Shown: positions 8,174 to 18,085 of the stretch, piece after piece | Position numbering within the stretch: the first letter of the stretch is position 1 | Layout of the letters: every line of letters starts with the position of its first letter | NCBI RefSeq assembly: GCF_020151015.1 | Contig: NZ_CP083746.1 | Span: 4,990,501-5,054,500 of the forward strand | Source: Pseudomonas sp. p1(2021b) | GTDB lineage: Bacteria; Pseudomonadota; Gammaproteobacteria; Pseudomonadales; Pseudomonadaceae | Length of the DNA: 64,000 nt | Direction of reading: 5' to 3' | Notes under the pieces: model-generated | Database searches by the model: none | The model's input: the letters and a program-made list of their open reading frames with translations, nothing else | Told to the model about the DNA's origin: nothing | Position numbers and translations under genes: made by a program

Positions 8174-11038
8174 ATGAACCGCCCCCACGAAATCCGCCCC
8201 GATCTCGACCAAGGCATCGACCGCAAGGAACTGGCGAAACTGCGTGCGCGCTTCCTGCAGGTCAACCAGGGGCGGCTGGAGCGGGCACGGGAAGGCCTTT
8301 CGGCACGCCAGCAACACGTGCTGACCTTGTTGCCGCTGCTGTTCCACGTCAATCACCCGCTATTGCCAGGCTACGTCTCGGGCAATACCCCCGCCGGCCT
8401 GTCCGGCTTCGAGCCCGGCCCGCAGTTGCTGGCCGAGGCCCAGCGCCTGGCGCGCTCCTTCACCCACAAGGCCCGCCGGGGCAATGTGCCGCAGCCCATC
8501 CACGGCCTGTTCCTGATGGGCAGCCTGGGCACGCTGGCCCAGGCCGAGCAAAGCGACATGGATGTATGGGTGTGCCATGCCCCGGGGCTTGGCGAACATG
8601 AACTGGCCGAACTGCGGCGCAAATGCCAGCTGCTCGAGGCCTGGGCGGCCAGCCAGGGCGCGGAGGCCCACTTCTTTCTCATAGAGCCCCAGGGGTTCGT
8701 CGACGGCGAGCGCAATGGCCAGCTGAGCTCCGACGACTGCGGCACCACTCAACACTACCTACTGCTGGACGAGTTCTACCGCACCGCCATCTGGCTGGGC
8801 GGGCGTACGCCCTTATGGTGGTTGGTGCCGGTGTACGAAGAGCCCAACTACCGGGCCTACACCCAGACGCTGCTGTCCAAGCGTTTCATCCGTGCCGAGG
8901 ACGACCTCGACCTCGGCCACTTGGCGCACATTCCACCCGGCGAGTTCGTCGGTGCCGGGCTGTGGCAGCTGTTCAAGGGCATCGACTCACCTTACAAATC
9001 CTTGCTCAAGCTCCTGCTGACCGAGGCCTATGCCAGCGAGCACCCTGGCGTGCGCTGCCTGAGCCTGGACTACAAGCAGGCGGTATTCGCCAACCAACTG
9101 GACCTGGACGCCCTGGACCCGTACGTGATGGTCTACCGGCGTATCGAACATTACCTGCAAGGCCGTGGCGAAACCGCACGCCTCGAACGGGTACGGCGCA
9201 GCCTGTACCTGAAGGTCAACAAGAAGCTCAGCGAGCTCGGCCGCGCCCGTGCCGGTGACTGGCAACGCCAGTTGCTGCAACGCCTGGCCGGGGAATGGGG
9301 CTGGGACGAACGCCAACTGGCGATGCTCGACAGCCGTGCCCAGTGGAAAGTGCGCCAAGTCGCCGTCGAACGCCGTGAGCTGGTAGCCGAGCTCAACCAC
9401 AGCTACCGATTCCTCACCCAGTTCGCCCGCGGCCAGAACGCCAGCACCCGCGCCGACCAACGCGACCTCAACGTCCTGGGCCGCCGCTTGTATGCAGCCT
9501 TCGAGCGCCGCGCCGGCAAGATCGAGGTGATCAACCCGGGCATCGCACCGGACCTGGCCGAGGACACCCTGACCCTGGTGCAATCGCCCAACCGAAAGGA
9601 GCCCGGCACCTGCCACTGGGGCTTGTACAACGGCAATCTGGGCGTGCACGAATGGGAGCATTTCAGCCCCATCAAACGCTGCCGCGAGCTGCTCGAGCTG
9701 CTCACCTGGGCCCATCGCAATGGCGTGATCGACAGCAGCACACGCCTGGCGCTGCACCCTGGAAGCAGCGACCTGACTGAGTTCGAGCTGTTCAACCTGC
9801 TGGGTGCCCTGCAACAGACGATCGCACTGCCATTGGAAACCGTCAGCGAGATCCGCCTGCTGCAACCGAGCGTGGCCGACGAGATCCTGCTGCTGGTCAA
9901 TGTCGGCATCGACCCGTTGCGCCAGCATCGCGACCTGAACATCCTGATGACCACCGAACGCACCGACTCGCTGAGCTACGCGGGCGTGCGCGAGAACCTG
10001 GTGCTGACCCTGGACCAGGTCACCCTCAACAGCTGGAACGAAGTGCTGGTGCACCGCTACGACGGCGAACACGCCCTGGTGCGCTGTCTGCGCGACTACC
10101 TCAACAGCCTCGGCCAGCGCCGTCATCGCCCGCGCCTGCGGGTGCGCTGCTTCTGCCACAACCGCGCCCAGGCCATCACCCAGCGGGTCGAGGGCATCTT
10201 CGCCACCGTACAACAGTTGCTCGACCAGGGCCTGAACCACCGTTACCTGTTGCAGGTTGCGCAGCATACCCATGTGCTGGAGCTCGAGCCCGGCCAGGTC
10301 ACCCTCGCCACGCTCCCTGATCACGAGGCAGTGCTGGCGTGCCTGGGCGAGGAGCGTGGCGCCTACAGCCCCCTGCACCTGGATGCCAATGCCTTGCAGG
10401 ACCATGACCTGCCACTGCTGCTGGAACAGGGACGCCCCCATTGCATCCAGGTGTTCTACCGCCTGTTCGAGGGCTGGGCTGACCTCTATGTACTCGATGA
10501 ATACAACGCCCTGTGGCAACAGCGCCTGCCTTTGCAGGACGAGGCGCACCTGCTGCTACCGTTGCAACGTTTCTTGCGCTCGGTGGTGGTTCGCCGCGAC
10601 GCCCAACTGCCGCTGGACAGCCTGCAACAGGCATCGCTGGAAATCCTGTATTACCAGCTGCTGCCGTCGGGCAACGGCAAGGCGCGTAGCCTGGAGCCGC
10701 GACCGGTGCCGAACGAAGAGGGTGGCCGGGGTGGCTATGAAGTCCAGGCGATCCTGCAGGCCGGTGCGGATGACGAGGTGCATGTGACGCTCTACTGCGA
10801 CCAGCTGGAGTTTTCCGAACTCGAGCATGGCGACCAGCTCTATGCCGTGGTCGCCCGCCAGATTCTTGGCCAGCGCCGCAGTGCAGGCAGCTACCGGTGC
10901 TACATCACCGACCTGGACCTGTCCGAGTTGTTGGAGGATGAGCCGGGTTCGACTGCGCTGTACCTGCGCTACAAGACCGAGCTGGAGAGGGCGTTGAATG
11001 AAGGGCTGGAGCAGTTGCAGGCGGTGCGGGAGCCTTGA
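8174..11038 (+). CDS. cyaA: Class I adenylate cyclase
   Basis: 954 residues, the full length for gammaproteobacterial CyaA. The N-terminal catalytic half has the class I nucleotidyltransferase motif GSLGTLAQAEQSDMDVWVC (about 116-134), with the GS and the acidic DMD pair that binds metal and ATP. The rest is the regulatory half. The product makes cAMP from ATP; in Pseudomonas, cAMP acts through Vfr/Crp-type regulators. It stands alone, followed by a REP pair and the convergent rnk gene. The motif residues are intact, so it should be active. Confidence 0.93.
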   Translation: MNRPHEIRPDLDQGIDRKELAKLRARFLQVNQGRLERAREGLSARQQHVLTLLPLLFHVNHPLLPGYVSGNTPAGLSGFEPGPQLLAEAQRLARSFTHKARRGNVPQPIHGLFLMGSLGTLAQAEQSDMDVWVCHAPGLGEHELAELRRKCQLLEAWAASQGAEAHFFLIEPQGFVDGERNGQLSSDDCGTTQHYLLLDEFYRTAIWLGGRTPLWWLVPVYEEPNYRAYTQTLLSKRFIRAEDDLDLGHLAHIPPGEFVGAGLWQLFKGIDSPYKSLLKLLLTEAYASEHPGVRCLSLDYKQAVFANQLDLDALDPYVMVYRRIEHYLQGRGETARLERVRRSLYLKVNKKLSELGRARAGDWQRQLLQRLAGEWGWDERQLAMLDSRAQWKVRQVAVERRELVAELNHSYRFLTQFARGQNASTRADQRDLNVLGRRLYAAFERRAGKIEVINPGIAPDLAEDTLTLVQSPNRKEPGTCHWGLYNGNLGVHEWEHFSPIKRCRELLELLTWAHRNGVIDSSTRLALHPGSSDLTEFELFNLLGALQQTIALPLETVSEIRLLQPSVADEILLLVNVGIDPLRQHRDLNILMTTERTDSLSYAGVRENLVLTLDQVTLNSWNEVLVHRYDGEHALVRCLRDYLNSLGQRRHRPRLRVRCFCHNRAQAITQRVEGIFATVQQLLDQGLNHRYLLQVAQHTHVLELEPGQVTLATLPDHEAVLACLGEERGAYSPLHLDANALQDHDLPLLLEQGRPHCIQVFYRLFEGWADLYVLDEYNALWQQRLPLQDEAHLLLPLQRFLRSVVVRRDAQLPLDSLQQASLEILYYQLLPSGNGKARSLEPRPVPNEEGGRGGYEVQAILQAGADDEVHVTLYCDQLEFSELEHGDQLYAVVARQILGQRRSAGSYRCYITDLDLSELLEDEPGSTALYLRYKTELERALNEGLEQLQAVREP

Positions 11039-11049
11039 GGTCGGGGGCT

Positions 11050-11157
11050 GCGTTGCAGCCCGATCGCGGGACAAGCCCGCTCCTACAGGGGCGCTGTGCA
11101 CATGCGGCGCCTCTGTAGGAGCGGGCTTGCCCCGCGATCGGGCCGCAAAGCGGCCCC
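11050..11157. repeat. REP inverted pair between cyaA and rnk
   Basis: Two complete REP units in opposite orientation (cores GCGGGACAAGCCCGCTCCTA and TAGGAGCGGGCTTGCCCCGC). They are flanked by outer inverted arms (TTGCAGCCCGATCGCGGG and the complementary CGATCGGGCCGCAA). They sit in the convergent space between cyaA and rnk. Confidence 0.9.
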
Positions 11158-11168
11158 TTTCGTACCTT

Positions 11169-11579
11169 TCAAAGGTCGAAATCACCCGCCGCTTCCGGCT
11201 GGTACTCGACCTCCAGCAACGTCAGCTTGAGGGTCTTGCCGCCAGGGGCCGGCCAGTCGATCTGCTCGCCCACCGACAACCCCAGCAGCGCGCAGCCGAT
11301 CGGTGCGAGGATCGACACCTTGCCTTCGCCGCCGGCATCCTTCGGGTACACCAGGGTCAGGTGATAGTCCTTGCCGCTGGCTTCCTCGCGGCAGTGCACG
11401 CGCGAGTTCATGGTCACCACCCCGGCCGGGACCTCCTCGTGACCCACCACCTGCTCGGCGCGGTCCAGCTCGTCCTGCAGGGCGAGCACACCCGGCGTAC
11501 TTTCGTCGAGGCTGTCGATCAGACGCTCCAGACGCTGTACGTCCAATCGGGTGAGGATGAGGGAAGGCTTGGTGCTCAT
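11169..11579 (-). CDS. rnk: Rnk, nucleoside diphosphate kinase regulator (GreA-like)
   Basis: 136 residues. It has an N-terminal helical segment (about 1-50) and a C-terminal GreA/GreB-type FKBP-like domain (VYPKDAGGEGKVSILAPIG, SVGEQIDWPAPGG). Rnk proteins bind RNA polymerase near the secondary channel and were named for effects on nucleoside diphosphate kinase levels. I used the ATG at 11577-11579 because the residues before it in a longer frame fall within the upstream terminator. Confidence 0.9.
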   Translation of the reverse strand: MSTKPSLILTRLDVQRLERLIDSLDESTPGVLALQDELDRAEQVVGHEEVPAGVVTMNSRVHCREEASGKDYHLTLVYPKDAGGEGKVSILAPIGCALLGLSVGEQIDWPAPGGKTLKLTLLEVEYQPEAAGDFDL

Positions 11580-11617
11580 GATCCAGTCAGACTCCTTTTT
11601 AACAGGCAGATAAAGCA

Positions 11618-11641
11618 AAACCCCGCCCAAGGGCGGGGTTT
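11618..11641 (-). terminator. Intrinsic terminator of the cyaY-DUF1289 transcript
   Basis: An 11-bp stem AAACCCCGCCC / GGGCGGGGTTT with a 2-base loop. Read on the minus strand it is followed by TGCTTTAT. It lies between the end of the DUF1289 gene and the start of rnk. Confidence 0.75.
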
Positions 11642-11712
11642 GTGAATGCTTTTGGCGTCAACGACGCAAACCCGACACTACCACAGCCGGGCAAATACTC
11701 AAGCCCATGGCG

Positions 11713-11934
11713 TCATTGGGCGCTGTGCTGCGCCCGCAACACCTGGGCTTCGCGGCAGATCTGGCGGCGCCGTTCGTCGTCTGCCGAGCGCCATTCACGG
11801 ATGTGTTCCACATGACGGAAACAACCGGTGCAGACCCTGCGCTCGTCGAGCCGACAAACGCTGACACACGGCGAAGGCACCGCCGGGCTTACGTTGCTGT
11901 ACAGCGGCTTGGGCGGCCGGGGTTGCTCGCTCAT
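11713..11934 (-). CDS. DUF1289-family small cysteine protein
   Basis: 73 residues with the DUF1289 cysteine pattern PCVSVCRLDERRVCTGCFR, four cysteines that may bind Zn or an Fe-S cluster, and a basic helical C-terminus. Its start lies next to the cyaY stop (11936), so it is probably co-transcribed with the frataxin homolog, which suits an iron-linked role. The function is not established. Confidence 0.82.
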   Translation of the reverse strand: MSEQPRPPKPLYSNVSPAVPSPCVSVCRLDERRVCTGCFRHVEHIREWRSADDERRRQICREAQVLRAQHSAQ

Positions 11935-11935
11935 C

Positions 11936-12268
11936 TCAGATCTCGTCGAAGTCCAGCTTCTCGCCGGCGCGCTCCCAGACAATGCGCTCGAGCATCTCGC
12001 CCAGCAACTCCTCGCTCTTCTCGCAGACCCATTTGCCGCTCTCTTCGTCATAGTCGAAGTGGAAGCCCCCCGAGCGGTCGGCCAGCCACAGCTGGCGCAG
12101 CGGCTCCTGACGGCTGAAGATCAGCTGGCTGCCACTGTCGAACTTGATGGTGAGCACCCCGGCGGAGTTCTCCATGTCCACATCCAGCCCGCTTTCATCG
12201 AACAGGTCTTCCAGGGCCTGTTGGGTCGCGTCGACCAGGTCGTGGAAACGCGCTTCGCTCAAACTCAT
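11936..12268 (-). CDS. cyaY: CyaY, bacterial frataxin
   Basis: 110 residues, the normal CyaY length. The acidic first helix (MSLSEARFHDLVDATQQ and the following ED-rich stretch) and the beta-sheet motif LWLADRSGGFHFD are typical. Frataxins bind iron and modulate IscS/IscU in Fe-S cluster assembly. It diverges from lppL across a 269-bp spacer. Confidence 0.93.
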   Translation of the reverse strand: MSLSEARFHDLVDATQQALEDLFDESGLDVDMENSAGVLTIKFDSGSQLIFSRQEPLRQLWLADRSGGFHFDYDEESGKWVCEKSEELLGEMLERIVWERAGEKLDFDEI

Positions 12269-12496
12269 TGCAGGAACCTCGAAATTGGCTGCTTACGGCA
12301 AGCCGGGCAAGATACGGGCGCTTGCCGGCGAATGCAAAGGTTAGCATCTGTGCCAGCGGCGCTCCGTTCGTAGGTAGAACCGCTCCCGCAGCCCAGCGTT
12401 CGGCCCAGTCGGAGCGGGTCCACCCGCCAACAGCATGCAGGCAGTACGTCCGCCAGGCGGACCGGTCCTTGCATAGGCAAGCCCGCAGGCGCTCGG

Positions 12497-12502
12497 TATA
12501 CT
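12497..12502 (+). promoter_or_regulatory. Possible -10 of the lppL-lysA operon
   Basis: TATACT is preceded by CGG and lies 36 bp before the lppL ATG. The best -35-like hexamer (TTGCAT, 12469-12474) is 22 bp away, too far for a classic sigma-70 promoter. Tentative. Confidence 0.3.
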
Positions 12503-12537
12503 CGGGCGTAATACTGCATATTTCAAAGGATTCGCCA

Positions 12538-12744
12538 ATGAAGCGCCTGATTTCCTCCCTCGCGGCGCTGGTCGCGGTTGCCTGCCTCGTTTCGGCCTGC
12601 GGTCAGAAGGGCCCTCTGTACCTGCCTGAAGAAGGCAAGGACGGCAAGGACAGCCACAAGTCGCACCAGCATCAAGCTGCCGAGCCGGCTGCACCGGTCG
12701 ATGCCGCCGAACCCGCCCAGCAAGAGCCGCAGCCCGAGCAGTAA
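12538..12744 (+). CDS. lppL: LppL/YifL-type small lipoprotein
   Basis: 68 residues. A lipoprotein signal (MKRLISSLAALVAVACLVSAC) ends in lipobox VSAC with Cys21, followed by GQKGPLYLPE, the hallmark of the LppL/YifL family that sits ahead of lysA. The mature part is short, His/Gln/Pro-rich and probably unstructured. It is the first gene of the lysA operon; lysA begins 10 bp downstream. Confidence 0.92.
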   Translation: MKRLISSLAALVAVACLVSACGQKGPLYLPEEGKDGKDSHKSHQHQAAEPAAPVDAAEPAQQEPQPEQ

Positions 12745-12753
12745 GGAAATCCA

Positions 12754-14001
12754 ATGGACGCTTTCAACTACCGCGACGGTGAGCTGTTCGCGGAAGGCGT
12801 GGCCTTGTCGGCCATCGCCGAACGTTTCGGCACCCCCACCTACGTCTACTCGCGTGCCCACATCGAGGCCCAGTACCGCAGCTACGCCGACGCCCTGCAA
12901 GGTGTCGAGCACCTGGTGTGCTTCGCGGTCAAGGCCAACTCCAACCTGGGCGTGCTGAACGTCCTGGCGCGCCTGGGCGCGGGCTTCGACATCGTCTCCG
13001 GCGGTGAGCTGGAGCGTGTGCTGGCCGCCGGCGGGCGTGCCGACCGCGTGGTGTTCTCCGGCGTCGGCAAGACCCGCGAGGACATGCGCCGCGCCCTGGA
13101 AGTGGGCGTGCACTGCTTCAACGTCGAGTCCACCGACGAACTCGAGCGCCTGCAGGTCGTGGCGGCCGAGATGGGCAAGGTCGCACCGGTGTCGCTGCGA
13201 GTGAACCCGGACGTCGACGCCGGTACCCACCCGTACATTTCCACCGGCCTGAAAGAGAACAAGTTCGGCATCGCCATTGCCGACGCCGAGGCCATCTACG
13301 TGCGCGCCGCGCAGTTGCCCAACCTGGAGGTGGTCGGTGTCGACTGCCATATCGGTTCGCAGCTGACCACCGTCGAGCCGTTCCTCGATGCCCTCGACCG
13401 CCTGCTGGTGCTGGTCGACCGCCTGGCCGAGTGCGGCATCCACCTGCGTCACCTGGACCTGGGCGGCGGCGTCGGCGTGCGCTACCGCGACGAACAGCCG
13501 CCGCGGGTGGCCGACTACATCAAGGCGATCCGCGAACGCGTAGGCGAGCGCGACCTGGCCCTGGTGTTCGAGCCTGGCCGCTACATCGTCGCCAATGCCG
13601 GCGTGCTGCTGACCCAGGTCGAATACCTCAAGCACACCGAGCACAAAGACTTCGCCATCATCGATGCGGCGATGAACGACCTGATCCGCCCAGCCCTTTA
13701 CCAGGCCTGGATGGGCGTCAGCGCGGTCAAGCCACGCCAGGGCGAAGGCCGCAGCTACGACCTGGTCGGCCCGATCTGCGAGACCGGTGACTTCCTGGCC
13801 AAGGACCGCATATTGAACCTGGCCGAAGGCGATCTGCTGGCCGTGCAGTCCGCGGGCGCCTATGGTTTTGTCATGAGCTCGAACTACAACACCCGTGGCC
13901 GCTGTGCCGAAGTGCTGGTCGACGGCGACCAGGCCTTCGAGGTCCGTCGCCGGGAAACCATCGCCGAACTGTTCGCCGGCGAAAGCCTGCTCCCGGAGTG
14001 A
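12754..14001 (+). CDS. lysA: Diaminopimelate decarboxylase
   Basis: 415 residues. This PLP enzyme decarboxylates meso-diaminopimelate to L-lysine. The PLP lysine is Lys60 ([11 protein letters not shown]), the phosphate-binding glycine loop is in LGGGVGVRY, and the active-site Cys is in GPICETGDF. It starts 10 bp after lppL, and dapF follows within 5 bp, making a compact DAP/lysine operon. Confidence 0.97.
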   Translation: MDAFNYRDGELFAEGVALSAIAERFGTPTYVYSRAHIEAQYRSYADALQGVEHLVCFAVKANSNLGVLNVLARLGAGFDIVSGGELERVLAAGGRADRVVFSGVGKTREDMRRALEVGVHCFNVESTDELERLQVVAAEMGKVAPVSLRVNPDVDAGTHPYISTGLKENKFGIAIADAEAIYVRAAQLPNLEVVGVDCHIGSQLTTVEPFLDALDRLLVLVDRLAECGIHLRHLDLGGGVGVRYRDEQPPRVADYIKAIRERVGERDLALVFEPGRYIVANAGVLLTQVEYLKHTEHKDFAIIDAAMNDLIRPALYQAWMGVSAVKPRQGEGRSYDLVGPICETGDFLAKDRILNLAEGDLLAVQSAGAYGFVMSSNYNTRGRCAEVLVDGDQAFEVRRRETIAELFAGESLLPE

Positions 14002-14005
14002 CCCC

Positions 14006-14836
14006 ATGCTGCTGCGTTTCACCAAGATGCATGGGCTGGGCAACGACTTCATGGTCCTGGACCTGGTCAGCCAGCACGCGCACATCCAGCCCAAGCACGC
14101 CAAGCAGTGGGGCGACCGCCACACTGGCGTGGGCTTCGACCAGCTGCTGATCGTCGAGGCCCCCAGCAACCCGGACGTGGATTTCCGCTACCGGATCTTC
14201 AACGCTGATGGCTCCGAAGTCGAACAGTGCGGCAACGGCGCGCGCTGCTTCGCCCGCTTCGTGCTGGACAAGCGCCTGACCGCCAAGAAGCGTATCCGCG
14301 TGGAAACCAAGGGCGGCATCATCGAGCTGGACGTGCGCAACGATGGCCAGGTGTGCGTCGACATGGGCCCACCGCGCTTCGTCCCGGCCGAAATACCCTT
14401 CGTCGCCGATAAACAGGCCCTGAACTACCCGTTGGAAGTCGACGGCCAGGTCCATTCGATCGCCGCCGTTTCCATGGGCAACCCCCATTCGGTGCTGCGT
14501 GTCGACGACGTGCGCACTGCGCCGGTGCATGAACTGGGGCCGAAGATCGAACACCACCCGCGCTTCCCGCAGCGGGTCAACGCCGGCTTCATCCAGGTCA
14601 TCGACCGCCATCGCGCCAACCTGCGCGTGTGGGAACGTGGCGCCGGCGAGACCCAGGCCTGCGGCACCGGCGCCTGCGCCGCTGCCGTGGCGGCCATCAG
14701 CCAAGGCTGGATGGATTCGCCGGTGACCATCGACCTGCCGGGCGGGCGCCTGAACATCGAATGGGCCGGCCCCGGCAAGCCCGTACTGATGACCGGCCCC
14801 GCCGTGCGCGTCTACGAAGGACAGGTTCGTCTTTAA
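14006..14836 (+). CDS. dapF: Diaminopimelate epimerase
   Basis: 276 residues. It interconverts LL- and meso-diaminopimelate using two cysteines, Cys75 ([14 protein letters not shown]) and Cys219 ([11 protein letters not shown]). The N-terminus [17 protein letters not shown] fixes the start at 14006. It supplies the lysA substrate and peptidoglycan precursors, and is co-transcribed with lysA. Confidence 0.97.
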   Translation: MLLRFTKMHGLGNDFMVLDLVSQHAHIQPKHAKQWGDRHTGVGFDQLLIVEAPSNPDVDFRYRIFNADGSEVEQCGNGARCFARFVLDKRLTAKKRIRVETKGGIIELDVRNDGQVCVDMGPPRFVPAEIPFVADKQALNYPLEVDGQVHSIAAVSMGNPHSVLRVDDVRTAPVHELGPKIEHHPRFPQRVNAGFIQVIDRHRANLRVWERGAGETQACGTGACAAAVAAISQGWMDSPVTIDLPGGRLNIEWAGPGKPVLMTGPAVRVYEGQVRL

Positions 14837-14849
14837 GCGAGTAACCGCC

Positions 14850-15560
14850 ATGACCGATCAGCCCCAGGCTGCACCCAAGCAGGCCCAGGACCTCGATGCC
14901 GAGGCCGTGGTCGCCTACCTGCGCGCCCACCCGACCTTCTTCGCCGAACACGACGAGTTGCTGGTCGAACAGCGCATCCCGCACCAGCGCGGTGACAGCG
15001 TGTCGCTGGTGGAGCGCCAGCTCAAGCTGCTGCGCGACCGCAACATCGAGATGCGCCATCGCCTGTCGCAGCTGATGGACGTGGCTCGGGACAACGACCG
15101 GCTGTTCGACAAGACCCGACGGCTGATCCTCGACCTGCTCGACGCGGGCAGCCTGGAGGAAGTGGTGATGGCGGTCGAGGACAGCCTGCGCCAGGAATTC
15201 CAGGTGCCCTTCGTCAGCCTGATCCTGTTCGGCGAAACGGCCGCCCCGGTCGGTCGCTGGGCCAGCAATGGCGAGGCCCAGCAGGCCATCGGCGCGCTCC
15301 TGGGCAGTGGCAAGACGGTCAGCGGCAACCTGCGCGAGCACGAGCTGGCCTTCCTGTTCGGCGAGGAGCAACGCAAGGAAGTCGGCTCCAGCGCCGTGGC
15401 CGCCTTAGAATATCAGGGGCTGCATGGCGTGCTCGCAATCGGCAGCCGCGACCCGCAGCACTACAAGAGCAGCGTCGGCACCCTGTTCCTCGGCTACATC
15501 GCCGAAGTGCTCGGCCGCGTCGTCCCACGCTTCACCCAAACCCTGCGACCGGTGCGCTGA
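14850..15560 (+). CDS. DUF484-family GAF-like protein
   Basis: 236 residues of the DUF484 family. A helical N-terminus ([19 protein letters not shown]) and a coiled-coil segment (about 50-95) lead into a GAF-like domain with the typical end [14 protein letters not shown]. The family lies between dapF and xerC in many gammaproteobacteria; its biochemical role is unknown. The stop codon overlaps the xerC start by 1 bp. Confidence 0.9.
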   Translation: MTDQPQAAPKQAQDLDAEAVVAYLRAHPTFFAEHDELLVEQRIPHQRGDSVSLVERQLKLLRDRNIEMRHRLSQLMDVARDNDRLFDKTRRLILDLLDAGSLEEVVMAVEDSLRQEFQVPFVSLILFGETAAPVGRWASNGEAQQAIGALLGSGKTVSGNLREHELAFLFGEEQRKEVGSSAVAALEYQGLHGVLAIGSRDPQHYKSSVGTLFLGYIAEVLGRVVPRFTQTLRPVR

Positions 15561-16459
15561 TGGAACGCCAGCTGGAGGCTTATTGCGCACACCTGCGCAA
15601 CGAGCGCCAGGTGTCCGACCACACCCTGCTGGCCTACCGTCGCGACCTGCAGAAAGTCATCGAATACTGCAACAGCCAAGGCATCGGCGGCTGGGAGGCG
15701 CTGCAGGTACAGCAACTGCGCCAGCTGGTCGCACGCCAGCACCACCACGGCCAGTCGTCGCGCAGCCTGGCACGCCTGCTCTCGGCAGTGCGGGGCCTGT
15801 ACCGCTACCTCAACCGTGAAGGCCTGTGCCAGCACGATCCCGCCAACGGCCTATCGCCCCCCAAAGGTGAACGGCGCCTGCCCAAGACCCTGGATACCGA
15901 CCGCGCGCTGCAACTGCTCGATGGCGGCGTCGATGACGACTTCATCGCCCGACGCGACCAGGCCATCCTCGAGCTGTTCTATTCGTCCGGGCTGCGCTTG
16001 TCGGAGCTGACCAACCTCGACATGGACCACCTGGACCTGGCCGGCGGGTTGGTCCAGGTCCTGGGCAAGGGCGGCAAGGCCCGCGTCCTGCCGGTCGGCC
16101 GCAAGGCCCGCGAGGCCCTGCAGGAGTGGTTCAGGCTGCGCGGTATCAGCGCCCCCCGGGACAACGCCGTGTTCGTCACCCGCCAGGGCAAACGCCTCGG
16201 CCCCCGCGCCATTCAAATACGGGTCAAGACTGCCGGCGAGCGCGAGCTCGGCCAGCACCTGCATCCGCACATGCTTCGCCATTCCTTCGCCAGCCACCTG
16301 CTGGAATCGTCCCAGGACCTGCGCGCCGTGCAGGAGATGCTCGGCCACGCCGACATCAGCACCACGCAGATCTACACCCACCTGGACTTCCAGCACCTGG
16401 CCGCGGTGTACGACAGCGCCCACCCTCGGGCCAAACGCAGCAAAGGCACAGACTCATGA
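15560..16459 (+). CDS. xerC: Tyrosine recombinase XerC
   Basis: 299 residues. It has the SAM-like core-binding domain (1-90) and the catalytic domain with the complete set Arg146, Lys170, His237, Arg240, His263 and nucleophile Tyr272 ([10 protein letters not shown]). With XerD it resolves chromosome dimers at dif. Its operon position after dapF-DUF484 and the lack of any mobile element nearby identify it as housekeeping XerC, not an island integrase. Confidence 0.97.
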   Translation: MERQLEAYCAHLRNERQVSDHTLLAYRRDLQKVIEYCNSQGIGGWEALQVQQLRQLVARQHHHGQSSRSLARLLSAVRGLYRYLNREGLCQHDPANGLSPPKGERRLPKTLDTDRALQLLDGGVDDDFIARRDQAILELFYSSGLRLSELTNLDMDHLDLAGGLVQVLGKGGKARVLPVGRKAREALQEWFRLRGISAPRDNAVFVTRQGKRLGPRAIQIRVKTAGERELGQHLHPHMLRHSFASHLLESSQDLRAVQEMLGHADISTTQIYTHLDFQHLAAVYDSAHPRAKRSKGTDS

Positions 16460-17151
16460 GCATCAAGCTGATCACCTTCGACCTGGACGACACCCTGTGG
16501 GACACCGCACCCGTGATCGCCAGCGCCGAGATCGTCCTGCGCGACTGGCTCGAGGCCAACGCCCCGAGCCTGGGGCCGATCCCGGTCGAACATCTGTTCG
16601 CCATCCGTGAGCGCCTGGTACAAGCCGAGCCTGGCCTCAAGCACCGGATCAGCGCCCTGCGCCGCCGGGTGCTGTTCCATGCCCTGGAAGAAGTCGGCTA
16701 CAGCGCAAAACAGGCCCAGGAACTGGCCAACGAAGGGTTCGAGGTATTCCTCCATGCCCGTCACCAGGTCGAGGTGTTCCCCGAAGTGCAACCGGTGCTG
16801 GAGATTCTGCGTCACCAGTACATCCTCGGCGTGGTCACCAATGGCAACGCCGATGTGCGTCGCCTGGGGCTGGCGGACTATTTCCGATTCGCCTTGTGCG
16901 CCGAGGACCTGGGCATCGGCAAGCCGGACCCGGCGCCTTTCCTGGAGGCACTGCGCCGTGGCGAGGTCGAGGCCAGCGCGGCCGTGCACATCGGCGACCA
17001 CCCCGGCGACGACATCGCCGGCGCCCAGCGCGCCGGGCTGCGGGCGGTGTGGTTCAACCCCCAGGGTAAGGCCTGGGCGGGCGAGCAGGCGCCGAATGCC
17101 GAGATCCAGCGGCTTTCCCAGCTGCCGGACGTCCTGACCCGCTGGCGTTGA
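16456..17151 (+). CDS. HAD-superfamily hydrolase
   Basis: 231 residues. HAD motif I is FDLDDTLWD with nucleophile Asp9 and acid/base Asp11; motif II is VVTNGN, and motif IV is [13 protein letters not shown]. It resembles the FMN-phosphatase YigB subgroup that sits next to xerC in gammaproteobacteria, but the substrate cannot be read from sequence. The ATG overlaps the xerC stop (ATGA, 16456-16459), so it is translationally coupled. Confidence 0.9.
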   Translation: MSIKLITFDLDDTLWDTAPVIASAEIVLRDWLEANAPSLGPIPVEHLFAIRERLVQAEPGLKHRISALRRRVLFHALEEVGYSAKQAQELANEGFEVFLHARHQVEVFPEVQPVLEILRHQYILGVVTNGNADVRRLGLADYFRFALCAEDLGIGKPDPAPFLEALRRGEVEASAAVHIGDHPGDDIAGAQRAGLRAVWFNPQGKAWAGEQAPNAEIQRLSQLPDVLTRWR

Positions 17152-17156
17152 CTGGG

Positions 17157-17250
17157 GGCGCGTTGCGCCCCTTTCGCGGGGCAAGCCCGCTCCTACAAGG
17201 ATCGGCGCCGCTGTTGTAGGAGTGGGCTTGTCCCGCGATCAGGCCGGCAA
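17157..17250. repeat. REP inverted pair after the HAD gene
   Basis: Two REP units (cores GCGGGGCAAGCCCGCTCCTA and TAGGAGTGGGCTTGTCCCGC) in opposite orientation, separated by about 20 bp. They lie in convergent space before the sutA terminator. Confidence 0.88.
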
Positions 17251-17264
17251 GGCCATACACAAAA

Positions 17265-17289
17265 AAAGCCCGCAGCGACGGCGGGCTTT
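17265..17289 (-). terminator. Intrinsic terminator of sutA
   Basis: 9-bp stem (AAAGCCCGC / GCGGGCTTT) with a 7-base loop. On the minus strand the second arm runs into seven T's, a textbook intrinsic terminator 16 bp after the sutA stop. Confidence 0.88.
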
Positions 17290-17304
17290 CTTGTGTTCAG
17301 CCAC

Positions 17305-17631
17305 TCAGATAGGGCGGCTGCCGTACTTGTTGTCCGGCTTCTTGGGCGGGTCGGCGACCACGTTGGCTTCGACCTCTTGAACCTTGCCACCCCGTGCAAG
17401 AAACTCTTCCATGGCCTTGGCCAGCGCATCGCGCTCCTTCTGCTTGGCCTCCATGCTCGGCATCTCGTCTACCGAGACCGCTGCCTTGGATTTGCCCTTG
17501 GCGGCAGGTGCGGGGCTGTCGTCTTCGCCGGCATCTTCCGCGCCGTCGTCGGCTGCAGCTTCAAGGCCCTCATCGGCCTCGTCTTCGTCGCCTACTTCGA
17601 GGTCGTCATTTTCCAGATCGTCGTCGCTCAT
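17305..17631 (-). CDS. sutA: SutA, acidic RNA-polymerase-binding regulator
   Basis: 108 residues: a disordered Asp/Glu-rich N-terminus (1-38), a short central helix (about 60-80, MEAKQKERDALAKAMEEF) and a conserved tail ending PPKKPDNKYGSRPI. This matches P. aeruginosa SutA, a small protein that binds RNA polymerase and helps transcription of housekeeping genes in slow-growing cells. Its place beside amtB/glnK matches P. aeruginosa. The call rests on the overall pattern and tail motif. Confidence 0.82.
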   Translation of the reverse strand: MSDDDLENDDLEVGDEDEADEGLEAAADDGAEDAGEDDSPAPAAKGKSKAAVSVDEMPSMEAKQKERDALAKAMEEFLARGGKVQEVEANVVADPPKKPDNKYGSRPI

Positions 17632-18043
17632 GTTCTACCTCATGACTTGCGAAAAGCAGGTTAGTTATAGACCAGTGGAGCCGTAGACCGGCGTCCACCA
17701 GTGAAAATTCAACTGGCCGTGGGTTGGCCACTGCCCGGGCATCCATCTCCTGATGGGAGACTGCCGCCCTGCAGGCCCTGCTCCTGGCAGTGCCTGAAAA
17801 ATCATCGAGCCATCGGCCGGAAAAAAGCGCCGGCAATTACCTGCTGGCCATGCGCTATTGCAAGCCTAGCAAAGGGTTGAGAAGAGTGTGGACAGCTCAT
17901 CGAACACCCTTCGGCGCGCATTCTAGCGCGCTCGTGAAAAAAGCAAAGCTCCCTGAACGCTTGGCAACCTGTAAGTTTTTTACGAATGTCACGAACGTGC
18001 CGGGTAAACCGTTTGCCCTACGCCAAACCACGAATTTCAGGCA
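17632..18043. other. Spacer upstream of sutA
   Basis: About 410 bp with no convincing gene. Open frames here lack ribosome-binding sites and family-like sequence. It presumably carries the sutA promoter and a long 5' leader. I see no clear repeat or riboswitch fold. Confidence 0.4.
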
Positions 18044-18050
18044 GAAAAAA

Positions 18051-18066
18051 GCCCGGCGAACCGGGC
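18051..18066 (-). terminator. Intrinsic terminator of glnK-amtB
   Basis: Stem GCCCGG / CCGGGC with tetraloop CGAA. Read on the minus strand the hairpin is followed by six T's. It lies 20 bp after the amtB stop. Confidence 0.85.
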
Positions 18067-18085
18067 AGTTTTCATCGCGTCGCGG

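Noticed and set aside
8987..10549. 520-codon minus-strand open frame inside cyaA
   Set aside because: Entirely antisense to cyaA, whose motifs are intact; no ribosome site or family likeness.
15560..16459. XerC as an integrase for the island
   Set aside because: It lies in the conserved dapF-DUF484-xerC operon about 6 kb from the island and has the housekeeping XerC length and motifs.
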